From assembly GCA_021201135.1 (NCBI GenBank), contig JAJQGT010000018.1, positions 65,254 through 129,253 of the forward strand: 64,000 nt of DNA, read 5' to 3'. The notes under the pieces are model-generated. The model did no database searches. It saw only the letters and a list, made by a program, of their open reading frames with translations, and was not told the DNA's origin. The DNA comes from Oscillospiraceae bacterium. GTDB taxonomy: Bacteria > Bacillota > Clostridia > Oscillospirales > Ruminococcaceae. The position numbers and the translations under genes are program-made. The first letter of the stretch is position 1; the number at the start of each line of letters is the position of its first letter. Positions 42,826 through 51,743 of this stretch are shown in pieces.

Positions 42826-42871
42826 TTGCAATCTTCCCGCAGTTATGGTATACTGAGATATACTTAGTATA
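42826..42871 (+). promoter_or_regulatory. Promoter with a TATACTTAGTATA palindrome at the start site
   Basis: TTGCAA (42826-42831), 17 bases with extended TGG, TATACT (42849-42854). The perfect palindrome TATAC-TTA-GTATA (42859-42871) begins five bases after the -10, where an operator would block initiation. In 42872-43046 there is only a weak 36-codon frame (42893-43003). Confidence 0.6.
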
Positions 42872-43046
42872 AGTGATTTTCGTGGTGAAAAAATGCACAG
42901 CCCTGATTTTAACCGTGTGCAATTCGAGGCGGTTGTTGATCAATTCTTCATGAAACTCGGTATGTTTGCAATAAAACATAGGTATATAAAGCTCACAAGA
43001 TAAGCGACAGCTAAAAATATTTACAAAAGTGAAGGGACTGACTTAA

Positions 43047-43475
43047 GTGGATGAGTTAAAAAAAGAAGCTCTTAGGAAAAGACTCAAAACAATTAGAAAA
43101 GTAGCAACTGTAGTAGGAGCATTTGCAGGTCTTGCATATCTAGCCTCGCTTAGTGATGATGACGGAAGCTCAAACGACGAGGTGCTTTTCATAGGAGACA
43201 ATACTAGTGATGGTGTTGTAATGAAATGTGCACATTGCGGTAACACGGATGAAAGCAGTTTGTTTGACGAAGAGGAAGATATCTACTGTTCTAAGTGTCA
43301 TCATCGTACCTTAAAATCTACAGGAGAAGATGACCTTGTAGAGTGTCCGTTTTGCCATCGAATGAGAGATAGAAAAGCAATGTATTGTCGGTGGTGTAAT
43401 GACTCTGCTTGGCAACCGAGTACGCAAGAAGAATTTGAAGAGACAGATAGAATATTGAAGAATATGGGCTATTAA
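43047..43475 (+). CDS. Membrane-anchored double zinc-ribbon protein, unknown function
   Basis: A 142-residue protein with a basic N-terminus, one hydrophobic segment (VATVVGAFAGLAYLASL, about 18-34), an acidic linker and two zinc ribbons: CAHCG with YCSKCHH, and CPFCHRM with YCRWCND. I do not recognise a specific family. GTG start after GAAGGGA. Codon use is AT-rich, unlike prfC downstream. Its promoter at 42826 has a palindromic site. Confidence 0.7.
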   Translation: MDELKKEALRKRLKTIRKVATVVGAFAGLAYLASLSDDDGSSNDEVLFIGDNTSDGVVMKCAHCGNTDESSLFDEEEDIYCSKCHHRTLKSTGEDDLVECPFCHRMRDRKAMYCRWCNDSAWQPSTQEEFEETDRILKNMGY

Positions 43476-43500
43476 AGCGCCTATTTGATGATTATAGCAT

Positions 43501-43536
43501 AACCGGCAGAGCACAACGCCCTGCCGGTTTTGTTTT
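43501..43536. terminator. Terminator between convergent genes
   Basis: 9-base stem AACCGGCAG / CTGCCGGTT, then TTGTTTT on the plus strand; serves the zinc-ribbon gene and probably prfC. Confidence 0.85.
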
Positions 43537-43542
43537 GCGTGT

Positions 43543-45153
43543 TTAATTCCTGCTGAACTCTTTAAGTTTAAGCCCTTCGTTCTTCTCAAGTGCCCAGCGG
43601 ATGTTCCATTCGCTTGTGAAGAGAAGAAGCGGGTTGCCGTGGAAGTCCTCGACGATTCGGGTGTCGGAGCTCAGGTTCAGCTTCTTCGGGTCTACGGTGC
43701 CGTCCTCCATGTCGATCCACCTGATATACTGGTACGGGAGCGGCTCGCTGATGAGCTCGACGCCGTACTCGGTTCTCATTCGGTGCTCGAAAACGTCGAA
43801 CTGGAGCATGCCAACGACGCCGACGATGATCTCTTCCATGCCGGTGTCCGGCTCACGGAAAATCTGGACTGCACCTTCCTGAGCTATCTGCGTTGCGCCC
43901 TTGACGAACTGCTTGCGCTTCATCGTGTCCTTGTGGCGGATTCTTGCGAAATGCTCCGGCGCAAATGTCGGGATTCCGTCGAATCTGAGCTCGTGACCGG
44001 GAGAGCATACAGTGTCGCCAATCGAGAAGATTCCCGGGTCGAAAACGCCGATGATGTCTCCGGCATACGCCTCGTCGATGATTTCACGCTCCTGCGCCAT
44101 CATCTGCTGAGGCTGTGAAAGACGCATCTTCTTCATTCCGCCCTGAACGTGGCAGACCTCCATGTCGCGCGTGAACTTGCCGGAGCAGATTCTCATGAAT
44201 GTGAGCCTGTCCCTGTGCGCTTTGTTCATGTTCGCCTGAATCTTGAAGACGAACGCCGAGAAATAGTCGTCGGTCGGATTGACGGTGCCCTTGTCACTGT
44301 TTCGGGGGAGCGGCGGGCTCGTCATCTTTAAGAACCCTTCAAGGAACGGCTCAACGCCGAAGTTATTGAGTGCCGAGCCGAAGAACACCGGCGAAAGCTC
44401 TCCCTTCGCCACTCTCTCGGCATCATACTCATCGCTTGCGCCGTCAAGAAGCTCGATATCCTCCATCAGCTGATTATAATTGATTTCGCCGATAACTGAC
44501 TTGAGATTCGGGTCGTCGATGTCGAGCTCCCGAGAATCAACCTCGTGCTGACCGCCGTTTGCGGAGTAGGTGATTACTTTCTTGCGCTCACGGTCGTAAA
44601 TTCCCTTAAAGTCTACGCCGCTTCCTATCGCCCAGTTCATCGGGCATGTCGAGATGCCGAGCTCGTCCTCAATCTGCGACAGAAGGTCAAACGAGTTCTT
44701 TGCGTCGCGGTCAAGCTTGTTTATAAAAGTGAATATCGGGATGTGCCGCATGACACAGACCTTGAAGAGTTTCCTCGTCTGATTCTCAACTCCCTTCGCC
44801 GCGTCGATGACCATGACAGCCGAGTCGACCGCCATCAGTGTGCGGTAGGTATCCTCCGAGAAGTCCTGATGTCCCGGGGTATCGAGAATATTTATGCAGA
44901 AGCCCTCGTATTCGAACTGCATGACCGAGCTCGTGACCGAGATTCCTCTTTGCTTTTCGATTTCCATCCAGTCGGAAACGGCATGACGGTCGGTCTTCTT
45001 GCCCTTTACCGAGCCGGCAAGAGCAATCGCTCCGCCATAGAGAAGCAGTTTTTCGGTCAGAGTCGTTTTGCCCGCATCCGGGTGAGATATGATGGCGAAG
45101 GTCCTCCGCCGGTTGATTTCTTGTTCAAGTTCAGCCAAAGCCGAATCCCCCAT
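43543..45153 (-). CDS. prfC: Peptide chain release factor 3 (RF3)
   Basis: RF3 is the GTPase that recycles RF1/RF2 from the ribosome. The 536-residue length is normal. G1 is SHPDAGKTTLTEK, the switch I region RGISVTSSVMQF, G3 DTPGHQDFSED, G4 TFINKLDRDAKN. The ATG at 45153 has no ribosome binding site; GGGGGA just inside it is ideally placed before TTG 45138, so the true protein may begin LAELEQEINRRRTF, five residues shorter. Confidence 0.96.
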   Translation of the reverse strand: MGDSALAELEQEINRRRTFAIISHPDAGKTTLTEKLLLYGGAIALAGSVKGKKTDRHAVSDWMEIEKQRGISVTSSVMQFEYEGFCINILDTPGHQDFSEDTYRTLMAVDSAVMVIDAAKGVENQTRKLFKVCVMRHIPIFTFINKLDRDAKNSFDLLSQIEDELGISTCPMNWAIGSGVDFKGIYDRERKKVITYSANGGQHEVDSRELDIDDPNLKSVIGEINYNQLMEDIELLDGASDEYDAERVAKGELSPVFFGSALNNFGVEPFLEGFLKMTSPPLPRNSDKGTVNPTDDYFSAFVFKIQANMNKAHRDRLTFMRICSGKFTRDMEVCHVQGGMKKMRLSQPQQMMAQEREIIDEAYAGDIIGVFDPGIFSIGDTVCSPGHELRFDGIPTFAPEHFARIRHKDTMKRKQFVKGATQIAQEGAVQIFREPDTGMEEIIVGVVGMLQFDVFEHRMRTEYGVELISEPLPYQYIRWIDMEDGTVDPKKLNLSSDTRIVEDFHGNPLLLFTSEWNIRWALEKNEGLKLKEFSRN

Positions 45154-45181
45154 TCATGATTGCGTTATTTGTCCAGTGATT

Positions 45182-45210
45182 ATGATAGCACATTGGGTCA
45201 AAGATTGCAA
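45182..45210 (-). promoter_or_regulatory. Candidate promoter of prfC
   Basis: Minus strand TTGCAA (45210-45205), 17 bases, TATCAT (45187-45182). The transcript start would be about 25 bases before the ATG. The rest of the 45211-45425 gap shows no gene or clear RNA. Confidence 0.5.
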
Positions 45211-45425
45211 GAATAAATCCGGATAATTCCGAGAAAACGCACATAAAAGCACGTCGACAACCCCACATAAGGTTGCCGACGCTCTGAAAAATGTGGAAGG
45301 GCTGAAAAGCCGCGAAACTGACGATTTTACGGAAAACATTCATAGCAGGTTTTGTCCAACCAGGCGGACTCAAACCTTACTGATTATAATACCACATATT
45401 AGTCTGAAAAGCAAGCGTATTTTTC

Positions 45426-45454
45426 TTGCTTTTTGCAAAGAAATGTGATAACAT
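45426..45454 (+). promoter_or_regulatory. Candidate promoter of trkH-trkA
   Basis: TTGCTT (45426-45431), 17 bases, TAACAT (45449-45454). No c-di-AMP riboswitch was recognised in front of the genes. Confidence 0.4.
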
Positions 45455-45490
45455 GTTTCTATACTGAGATGAAAGGAGCCGTGCCGTCTT

Positions 45491-46888
45491 ATGCTCTTGA
45501 GGAGTTCGAAAAAAGAAGCGGTTTCGGGAAGATACGAACCTCCGGAACGTGCTCGCCCCGCAAAGCCGTTTTCAAGAACCAAGCAGATTATGCTCGGGTT
45601 TCTGGTTATTATTTTAATAGGCTCGCTCCTTCTCGAGCTCCCGATTTCGACGAAGGAGGGGCAGACAACCGACTATTCGGGCGCCCTCTTCACGTCCGTT
45701 TCTGCGACCTGCGTGACGGGGCTCGTCGTCTACGACACCTATACGCACTGGACGATTTTCGGTCAGCTCGTCATCCTCCTGATGATTCAGATCGGCGGCT
45801 TGGGGCTCATCACGATTACAAGCTTCGCGATGATTATTCTGCGGCAGCGAATCGGGCTTAATTCCCGGGAACTCATCCGCGAAAGCCTCAACACTCCCCA
45901 GCTTCACGGCATTGTCCGCCTTGTCCGGACGATTATCCGGGGGACCCTCCTGATTGAGGGCATCGGCGCACTGCTTCTTTCGATACGCTTCGTCCCACAG
46001 CTCGGCTTCGGGCGGGGCATCTACTACGGAATATTTCATTCAATCTCGGCGTTCTGCAATGCCGGCTTCGACCTCATGGGCTATCAAGGCGAATTCTCCT
46101 CGCTGACGGCATACACGACCGACCCGCTCGTTTCGATTGTCATCATGCTTCTTATTCTCATCGGCGGCATCGGCTTCCTCGTCTGGGACGACATTCTCAT
46201 CAACAAGTATCACTTCAAGAGATACAGGCTCCAGACAAAAATCGTCCTTGTAATGACGGCAATACTCGTCTTTGGCGGAGCGCTTCTGTTCTTTATCTTC
46301 GAGAACTCAAATCTCCTGTCAGGCATGAATTTCGGCGAGAAGGTCTTGGCGTCGTTCTTCGCTTCCGTCACTCCGAGAACGGCGGGCTTCAACACCATCA
46401 GCCTCTCCGAAATGACGAATGCAAGCAAGCTCCTGACGGTCATCTTTATGTTTATCGGAGGCTGTCCCGGGTCGACCGCAGGCGGCGTGAAGGTCACGAC
46501 AATCGCCGTGATATTCCTCTACATAAAGTCATATCTCCTGCACACTGAGGACTGCGTTGTCTTCAACCGCAGACTCGACAAGGACGCGATGAAGCGTGCA
46601 AGCGTTATCATCTTCATAAACCTGTCTCTGGCGCTCGTGATGCTCTTCGTCATCATGGCGACGCAGGACTTCGATCCCTTGGACGTTATGCTCGAGGTCT
46701 TCTCGGCAACGGGAACGGTCGGGCTCTCTGCGGGGATAACTTCGTCACTTAACACCGTCTCAAGAACGGGAATTATGATATTAATGTACCTCGGAAGAGT
46801 CGGAAGCCTCACATTTGCGATTTCCTTCACGGAGCGGCACACTCAGGGAAATATCCGCTATCCCGAGGAAAGAGTAATTATCGGATAA
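45491..46888 (+). CDS. TrkH/KtrB-family potassium channel subunit
   Basis: A 465-residue K+ uptake protein with four M1-P-M2 repeats. Filter loops are visible: SATCVTGLVVYD, SAFCNAGFDLMG, TPRTAGFN and ATGTVGLSAG, each with the conserved Gly. The size fits KtrB-type channels of Gram-positive bacteria. AAAGGAG lies 14 bases before the ATG, rather far. The gating subunit gene follows 18 bases downstream. Confidence 0.94.
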   Translation: MLLRSSKKEAVSGRYEPPERARPAKPFSRTKQIMLGFLVIILIGSLLLELPISTKEGQTTDYSGALFTSVSATCVTGLVVYDTYTHWTIFGQLVILLMIQIGGLGLITITSFAMIILRQRIGLNSRELIRESLNTPQLHGIVRLVRTIIRGTLLIEGIGALLLSIRFVPQLGFGRGIYYGIFHSISAFCNAGFDLMGYQGEFSSLTAYTTDPLVSIVIMLLILIGGIGFLVWDDILINKYHFKRYRLQTKIVLVMTAILVFGGALLFFIFENSNLLSGMNFGEKVLASFFASVTPRTAGFNTISLSEMTNASKLLTVIFMFIGGCPGSTAGGVKVTTIAVIFLYIKSYLLHTEDCVVFNRRLDKDAMKRASVIIFINLSLALVMLFVIMATQDFDPLDVMLEVFSATGTVGLSAGITSSLNTVSRTGIMILMYLGRVGSLTFAISFTERHTQGNIRYPEERVIIG

Positions 46889-46906
46889 AAGAAGGGAGAA
46901 ACCACC

Positions 46907-47554
46907 ATGAAATCAATTCTTATAATCGGTCTCGGCGACTTCGGGCACTATCTCTGCCGGGAGCTCATGCAGTTCAAGAACGAAATTATGATTATCGACT
47001 CGGACGAGACGGCTCTCGAGGATCTCACCGGGCTCGTGACGAGCAGTCTTATCGGCGATTGCACCCGCGAAAGCGTGCTCAAGAGCATCGGGGTTCAGAA
47101 CTTCGACATCTGCTTTGTCTGCCTGAGCGGAAACTTTCAGGCGAATCTTGAGATTACAAGCCTGCTCAAGGATTTGGGAGCGAAGTACGTCGTAAGTCAG
47201 GTTAGAAGCGAGGTTCACTCGAAATTTCTCCTTCGGAACGGTGCCGACGAAGTAATCCACCCGAACAAGGTCTCCGCCAAGCGTGCGGCGGTCAAGTACT
47301 CGAGCGACAGAGTGTTTGACTATATCGACCTCGGCGACGGCTACTCGATTTACGAGATTACGCCCCTCAAGGAGTGGGTCAACAAAAGCATCCTCGACTC
47401 CAACATCCGTGCACGTTATGACATGTACATAATCGGCATAGTTTCAAAAGACGACACATCAAACTATATGCCCTCTCCGCAGACGGTAATCGAGCCCGAC
47501 GACCATTTGATGGTCTTGGCGCATGAGTCGACGATGAAGAAGTTTATGGTGTGA
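46907..47554 (+). CDS. TrkA/KtrA-family potassium uptake regulator
   Basis: A 215-residue RCK protein: N-terminal Rossmann domain (ILIIGLGDFGHYLCREL, acidic IIDSDE for nucleotide ribose binding, IGDCTRESVL) and a C-terminal RCK_C domain (ETPL-like EITPLKEWVNKSI to DDHLMVLAHE). It binds ATP/ADP or NAD(H) and gates the membrane partner encoded upstream. Good ribosome binding site AAGGGAG. Repeat copy C follows its stop codon by 12 bases. Confidence 0.94.
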   Translation: MKSILIIGLGDFGHYLCRELMQFKNEIMIIDSDETALEDLTGLVTSSLIGDCTRESVLKSIGVQNFDICFVCLSGNFQANLEITSLLKDLGAKYVVSQVRSEVHSKFLLRNGADEVIHPNKVSAKRAAVKYSSDRVFDYIDLGDGYSIYEITPLKEWVNKSILDSNIRARYDMYIIGIVSKDDTSNYMPSPQTVIEPDDHLMVLAHESTMKKFMV

Positions 47555-47566
47555 ATATAGCACAAA

Positions 47567-47703
47567 CCCCTCAGTCGCCCTTCGGGCGCCAGCTCCCCTT
47601 TCAGGGGAGCCTTTTTGTATCTGTACAAACTTTTGTGAGGGCAAAAAAAGCCTCCCCTGAAAGGGGAGGGGGACCGCCGACGAATTCGGTGGTGGAGGGG
47701 TTT
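47567..47703. repeat. Palindromic MITE-like element, copy C
   Basis: About 137 bases from AAACCCCTC to GAGGGGTTT. Left arm hairpin CGCCC-TTC-GGGCG; right arm CCGACGAATTCGG-like; CTCCCCTTTCAGGGGAG palindromes in both arms. Sits between the convergent trkA and FtsX-like genes; its right end forms part of the FtsX-like TAA stop codon. Confidence 0.9.
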
Positions 47704-50506
47704 AATCCTCACCAAGCTTCAAAGCCTTATTGATATTAATCGACTTTACAAGCCGTGCGATAATCAGGAAGCCGACTACGAGCATTATTCCGATTATTGC
47801 GTAGAGCTTCAGGTAATCGCCCCGGTCTGCCGCCACGACGAACGGCGGGACTTGGTCTGTCACATTATAGAGAACCTGGAACAGCGGGACGAAGAGGTCG
47901 CTTGCTATTCCGCCGATAATTATTGCCAGGAATATCGAGACGCCACTGACGAGCACCTGCTCGTAAATCAGCATCGAGACGATTTCTCTGAAGGACATGC
48001 CCATCGCCCGAAGGATACCGAACTGGAGCGTTCGCTCCCTGATTGAAAGAATCCAGTATATCAGGAATCCGATGAAGCACATCGCCATTATCGTGATGAA
48101 TCCGAGGGTGAGGGCTCCGTTTACGCCCTGCAAAATGGCGTCGGTCTTTGACGAAGTGATGAGTTGGGAAGCGACGTCAAGACGTGTAAGCGTTATTCCC
48201 GCATCCTCTACCGACTGATAAAGGTCGGCGATGACAGCGTCGTCCGAAAGGCTCATCCAGACCTCATACGGCTCGAGAGTCGTCTGAATCGAGACGTAGT
48301 TATAGTTCATGATGATGAAATCCTGATACTCGCCCGATGAGTTCTTATCCAACGGGTTAAATGTGGGCCAGTAGTCGACAACCGCGACGACGACCGCTTC
48401 AAACCAGTCGTTCGAGCCCCACTTGACTTCGACAACGTCGCCGAGTTGGACGCCCGTCTTGTCCTGATAGGACTGCGAGACGATAATGCCGTTGGTGCAC
48501 TCACTGAGAGCGTTTATGTAGTAGTTGATGTGAACGGGCAGAAGGTCATCTCTGAACCAGCAGACCTCCGCAAACTGCTCGGGAACTATTGCCATAATGT
48601 CGATTCCCGTCTTGGTGGATTCGTTATAACGAACCTGTGCGTTTTCACGGTTCAGAACCGGCGTGGCGACCTCTACGCCCGCAAGATCTTCATAGATGAA
48701 GTCGGGCTCGGTGTATTGGGCTTGAGTTTCTTCTTCACCCTCATCATTCGTGACCGTAACACGGGAGTACTTCCACGATTCCTCGAGGACCGCATCGGCG
48801 CCGAGGTTATAGGAGATTCTGTCCTCGGTATTCTTGTTGATAGCCCGGGCTGTATTCGCCGAGAAGATTCCGAGGGCAACCGTCAGCATCAGGAATATCA
48901 TGATGAACGACTCGCGACCGGTCGAGGATCGGCTAAGGTTGTTCATCGAGATATAAGCCGCCGGCGACCAGTGCTTTCTGCCGATTCGGTAGATAAGCCT
49001 TATGAAATACGGATACAGTCGGACGCAGAAGAGCGCACAGCCGAGGATGAAGAGGGTTGACGCCGCGAACATCAGCGGATTCATCGTGGCAGAGGTGTCG
49101 GTGACGCCCTGCTCAAGAAGAACCTCCTCCTGATAGTTGTGCCAGAGGAGCCACGCCACCGTTCCGACAATCATTATGATGTCGAAGTATCCCCTCTTCC
49201 AGAGGGGCTTTTTCTGTCCGTGAGCCTTCGACTGCTTGTGCTCGACGATTGTGACTTTGGATGCACTTATTGCAGGACCCAAGGTCGTCAGGAAGAACAC
49301 TGCAACCGCTATGAACGAGTATACAAACGCAGTGACGGAAAGCTTTGTCGAGAGCGCCGTTCTGTTGACGAACTCGAGGAAGCCGTTCGAAACGCCTATG
49401 ATTCTGCAGAGCAAGAGTCCCACAAACGGTCCCACAACTCCGGCTATTCCGCCGAGGATAAGCGTCTCGAGGGCATAAATCTTGACAATCTGCCAACGTG
49501 ACGCACCACGGGATTTATACATCGCAATCTCGTTCTTCTCCGATTCGATGTGGAGCTGAGAAACCATGTATAAGTAGAATATCAGCATCAGAACGACGGG
49601 GATGTCGAGCATCAGCATGATGTAACGGAGCTGTGAAGCCTCGTCAGCGTAATCCTGCAAAACCTCGAGCGCAGGGACACTGAAGGTGCAGTTTTCGCTC
49701 TTATAGAGCTCCTTCTGATTCTCGAGCGTTGACACAAGAAGCTCGATGGTGTTCATGTCCATGTTCTGATAGTCGATTATGAACGTGCAATCGACCGAGC
49801 CGAGGGTTACGACTCCCGTCATGATGACCTCGTCGGTAAGGGTGGTGAAGTCGCAGAAGAAGGTGTTGTCGTATTCCGTCAAGCCCTCCGACCAATATGT
49901 GTCGGTGTCGCTCGCAGATTCGAAGGTGCCGACAACGACAATCTTGACGGTGTCGCCGGGGCTTAAGATATTCGTAACTTCATATTCCTGATTGAGGACA
50001 AGCTGCGCCGTCTGCAAAGCCGCTTCGGTGCAGATGACCTCATAGCAACCGTCTTCGTTCATTCCCGATTCAAACATTCTGCCGTTCGTAATCGTTATAT
50101 GGTCGCCTATGTCGGTCATGCCGCCGAGTTTTAAGAGCGACAGATCTTCGGATTCTATACTTGAAACATACAGGTACGAATCGGACGTAAAGCACTTATA
50201 TGTCAGATACGGCACCATAAGGTTATTGAACCTGTCCGCCGCAGTCTGATAGACGCTATAGACGGTCGAGCGCTGTTTCTGGATGCTCGTGCCGCTGACG
50301 ATGGTTTTCGAAACCTCGTATATGCCGGGGTATTCGTCGTTTTCCTCCTGATACTCCTGCATGTCCTTGATGAGCATTCTTTGCAGTGAGCCCTGCATGT
50401 ATATCGGGATGGCGCTCGTCATGGCGGTTGCCATGATAAAGCCTACCAAAAGGCAGATGACCATCCACTTTGTGTTTTTCATTTTCCTGAACAGTAATGT
50501 CAGCAC
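47702..50506 (-). CDS. MacB/FtsX-type ABC permease, 934 residues
   Basis: A long permease with about ten membrane helices: one at the N-terminus, FtsX-domain triplets around 300-420 and 800-930, and two large external domains. It has no nucleotide-binding domain. Family features include SRGASRWQIVKIYALETLIL and LRAMGMSFREIVSMLIYEQV, the coupling segments that touch the ATPase. It follows the adaptor gene by 40 bases. A matching MacB-type ATPase gene, normally adjacent, is absent here; the space after the permease holds repeat copy C. Substrate unknown. Confidence 0.9.
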   Translation of the reverse strand: MLTLLFRKMKNTKWMVICLLVGFIMATAMTSAIPIYMQGSLQRMLIKDMQEYQEENDEYPGIYEVSKTIVSGTSIQKQRSTVYSVYQTAADRFNNLMVPYLTYKCFTSDSYLYVSSIESEDLSLLKLGGMTDIGDHITITNGRMFESGMNEDGCYEVICTEAALQTAQLVLNQEYEVTNILSPGDTVKIVVVGTFESASDTDTYWSEGLTEYDNTFFCDFTTLTDEVIMTGVVTLGSVDCTFIIDYQNMDMNTIELLVSTLENQKELYKSENCTFSVPALEVLQDYADEASQLRYIMLMLDIPVVLMLIFYLYMVSQLHIESEKNEIAMYKSRGASRWQIVKIYALETLILGGIAGVVGPFVGLLLCRIIGVSNGFLEFVNRTALSTKLSVTAFVYSFIAVAVFFLTTLGPAISASKVTIVEHKQSKAHGQKKPLWKRGYFDIIMIVGTVAWLLWHNYQEEVLLEQGVTDTSATMNPLMFAASTLFILGCALFCVRLYPYFIRLIYRIGRKHWSPAAYISMNNLSRSSTGRESFIMIFLMLTVALGIFSANTARAINKNTEDRISYNLGADAVLEESWKYSRVTVTNDEGEEETQAQYTEPDFIYEDLAGVEVATPVLNRENAQVRYNESTKTGIDIMAIVPEQFAEVCWFRDDLLPVHINYYINALSECTNGIIVSQSYQDKTGVQLGDVVEVKWGSNDWFEAVVVAVVDYWPTFNPLDKNSSGEYQDFIIMNYNYVSIQTTLEPYEVWMSLSDDAVIADLYQSVEDAGITLTRLDVASQLITSSKTDAILQGVNGALTLGFITIMAMCFIGFLIYWILSIRERTLQFGILRAMGMSFREIVSMLIYEQVLVSGVSIFLAIIIGGIASDLFVPLFQVLYNVTDQVPPFVVAADRGDYLKLYAIIGIMLVVGFLIIARLVKSININKALKLGED

Positions 50507-50546
50507 TTCAAGATTCCCTCCTTGGGTTCTGAGATGGTCTTTATCC

Positions 50547-51611
50547 TTACCTGATGATTACCTCATCGCCTTCTTCGAGACCCGAGGTTATCTCAACCAA
50601 AGAGCCGCTCTGGAGTCCGGTCTCAACCGCGACCTGAACCCGCTCGTTGTCCTTGAATACATACACAACCTCCTGACCGTTTACCGTCTTGATGAGGTTG
50701 GCTGAAATTACTATAACGTTTTCCCTGCTGTCGAGCACCAAAACCGTGTCGGCAATGTTACCGACGGAGGAGGATTCGGGGAATTCGTCGACGAACGCTA
50801 CTACAACGTCTTCCGAGATCTCGCCCAAGATTGCTTCGCCGTTCTCGTCATAGAGAACGCCCTCGGTTTCCTCGTCCCACTGCTCACCACTTGAATTGGA
50901 GACGATGACGCCGTCATAGGTTTCGCCGTCATACTTGATGGTGATGGACCTGCCGATAAGGAACTCCGACTTCTCACTCGAAGGGGAAATCTTGATATAA
51001 AGGTCGCTCAGATCAATTATAGTGGCGATTGTGTCGCCTGCCGAGACCGTCTGCCCGGGAGATACCGTCTTGACATAGGAGATTGTGCCACTGACGGTGG
51101 CGTAAATCTTCGAGGCTTCCTTTTCGGCATAGAGCTTGTCAAGGTCAATCTGCAACAGGTCGACGTCGAGCTGTTCCTTCGCCTTGACGGTTTCCGACTC
51201 GCCGTTCTCGATTGCAATCTGAACCTCAAGCTCTTCGCGTTGCATCTCGAGCTCCATTATGTATATCTCCTCGTCAAGTTCTGTAGTTTCGAGCTCGGCA
51301 ATTAGGTCGCCTTCTTCAACCTCATCGCCCGCAGAGACATAAACCGCCTTGATTGTTCCGCCATAGGAGGCAAAATAGACATTCTCCTCGGTGCCCGAAG
51401 CGATGGTGCCCGAGGTCGTGACCTGCTTGGTGATGTCCTTGAGTGTAGCGGTCGTGGTGGTGTATGAAACCTCGCTCGCTTTGACTACCGGCGGGTCGAG
51501 ATATTCCTCTTCCTCCGGCAGGAAATAGCATCCGCTGAGCGACATGCACATAGCCGCCGCAGTAGTAAGTCCGAATAAAGCTCTCTTTATATTCGTCCCG
51601 AATGTATTCAT
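50547..51611 (-). CDS. HlyD/MacA-type efflux adaptor lipoprotein
   Basis: A 354-residue protein with a lipoprotein signal (LSGC, Cys about 28), a biotinyl-lipoyl-like half (TSGTIASGTEENVYFASYGG, then VYVSAGDEVEEGDLI), a coiled-coil hairpin (about 112-160), the second lipoyl half (VSGTISYVKTVSPGQTVSAG) and a beta-barrel end. It is the extracytoplasmic partner of the FtsX-like permease downstream. AGGAGGA precedes the ATG. Confidence 0.92.
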   Translation of the reverse strand: MNTFGTNIKRALFGLTTAAAMCMSLSGCYFLPEEEEYLDPPVVKASEVSYTTTTATLKDITKQVTTSGTIASGTEENVYFASYGGTIKAVYVSAGDEVEEGDLIAELETTELDEEIYIMELEMQREELEVQIAIENGESETVKAKEQLDVDLLQIDLDKLYAEKEASKIYATVSGTISYVKTVSPGQTVSAGDTIATIIDLSDLYIKISPSSEKSEFLIGRSITIKYDGETYDGVIVSNSSGEQWDEETEGVLYDENGEAILGEISEDVVVAFVDEFPESSSVGNIADTVLVLDSRENVIVISANLIKTVNGQEVVYVFKDNERVQVAVETGLQSGSLVEITSGLEEGDEVIIR

Positions 51612-51643
51612 GGTAAATCCTCCTATATAAATCGCTATTATAA

Positions 51644-51672
51644 ATTATATCAGATTTTTCGGGCACTTACAA
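51644..51672 (-). promoter_or_regulatory. Promoter of the adaptor-permease pair
   Basis: Minus strand TTGTAA (51672-51667), 17 bases, TATAAT (51649-51644). Confidence 0.65.
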
Positions 51673-51673
51673 T

Positions 51674-51708
51674 AGAAAACGCCCCTCGGAAGCCTCCCAA
51701 GGGACGTA
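51674..51708 (-). terminator. Terminator of the bioY-GH26 unit
   Basis: Stem ACGTCCCT / AGGGGCGT (minus strand) with an inner GG/CC pair, then TTTTCT. It lies just before the promoter of the adaptor gene. Confidence 0.7.
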
Positions 51709-51743
51709 ATATTTTTTGAGATATTTTGTGGCGGAATTATGAA

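Noticed and set aside
42893..43003. 36-codon ATG frame after the palindromic promoter
   Set aside because: Poor ribosome binding site and no recognisable feature; could be a leader but nothing supports translation.
45131..45373. Minus-strand hydrophobic frame upstream of prfC
   Set aside because: It overlaps the prfC start and promoter in another frame and has no ribosome binding site.
45155..45490. c-di-AMP riboswitch in front of trkH
   Set aside because: No matching conserved segments or paired domains could be recognised.
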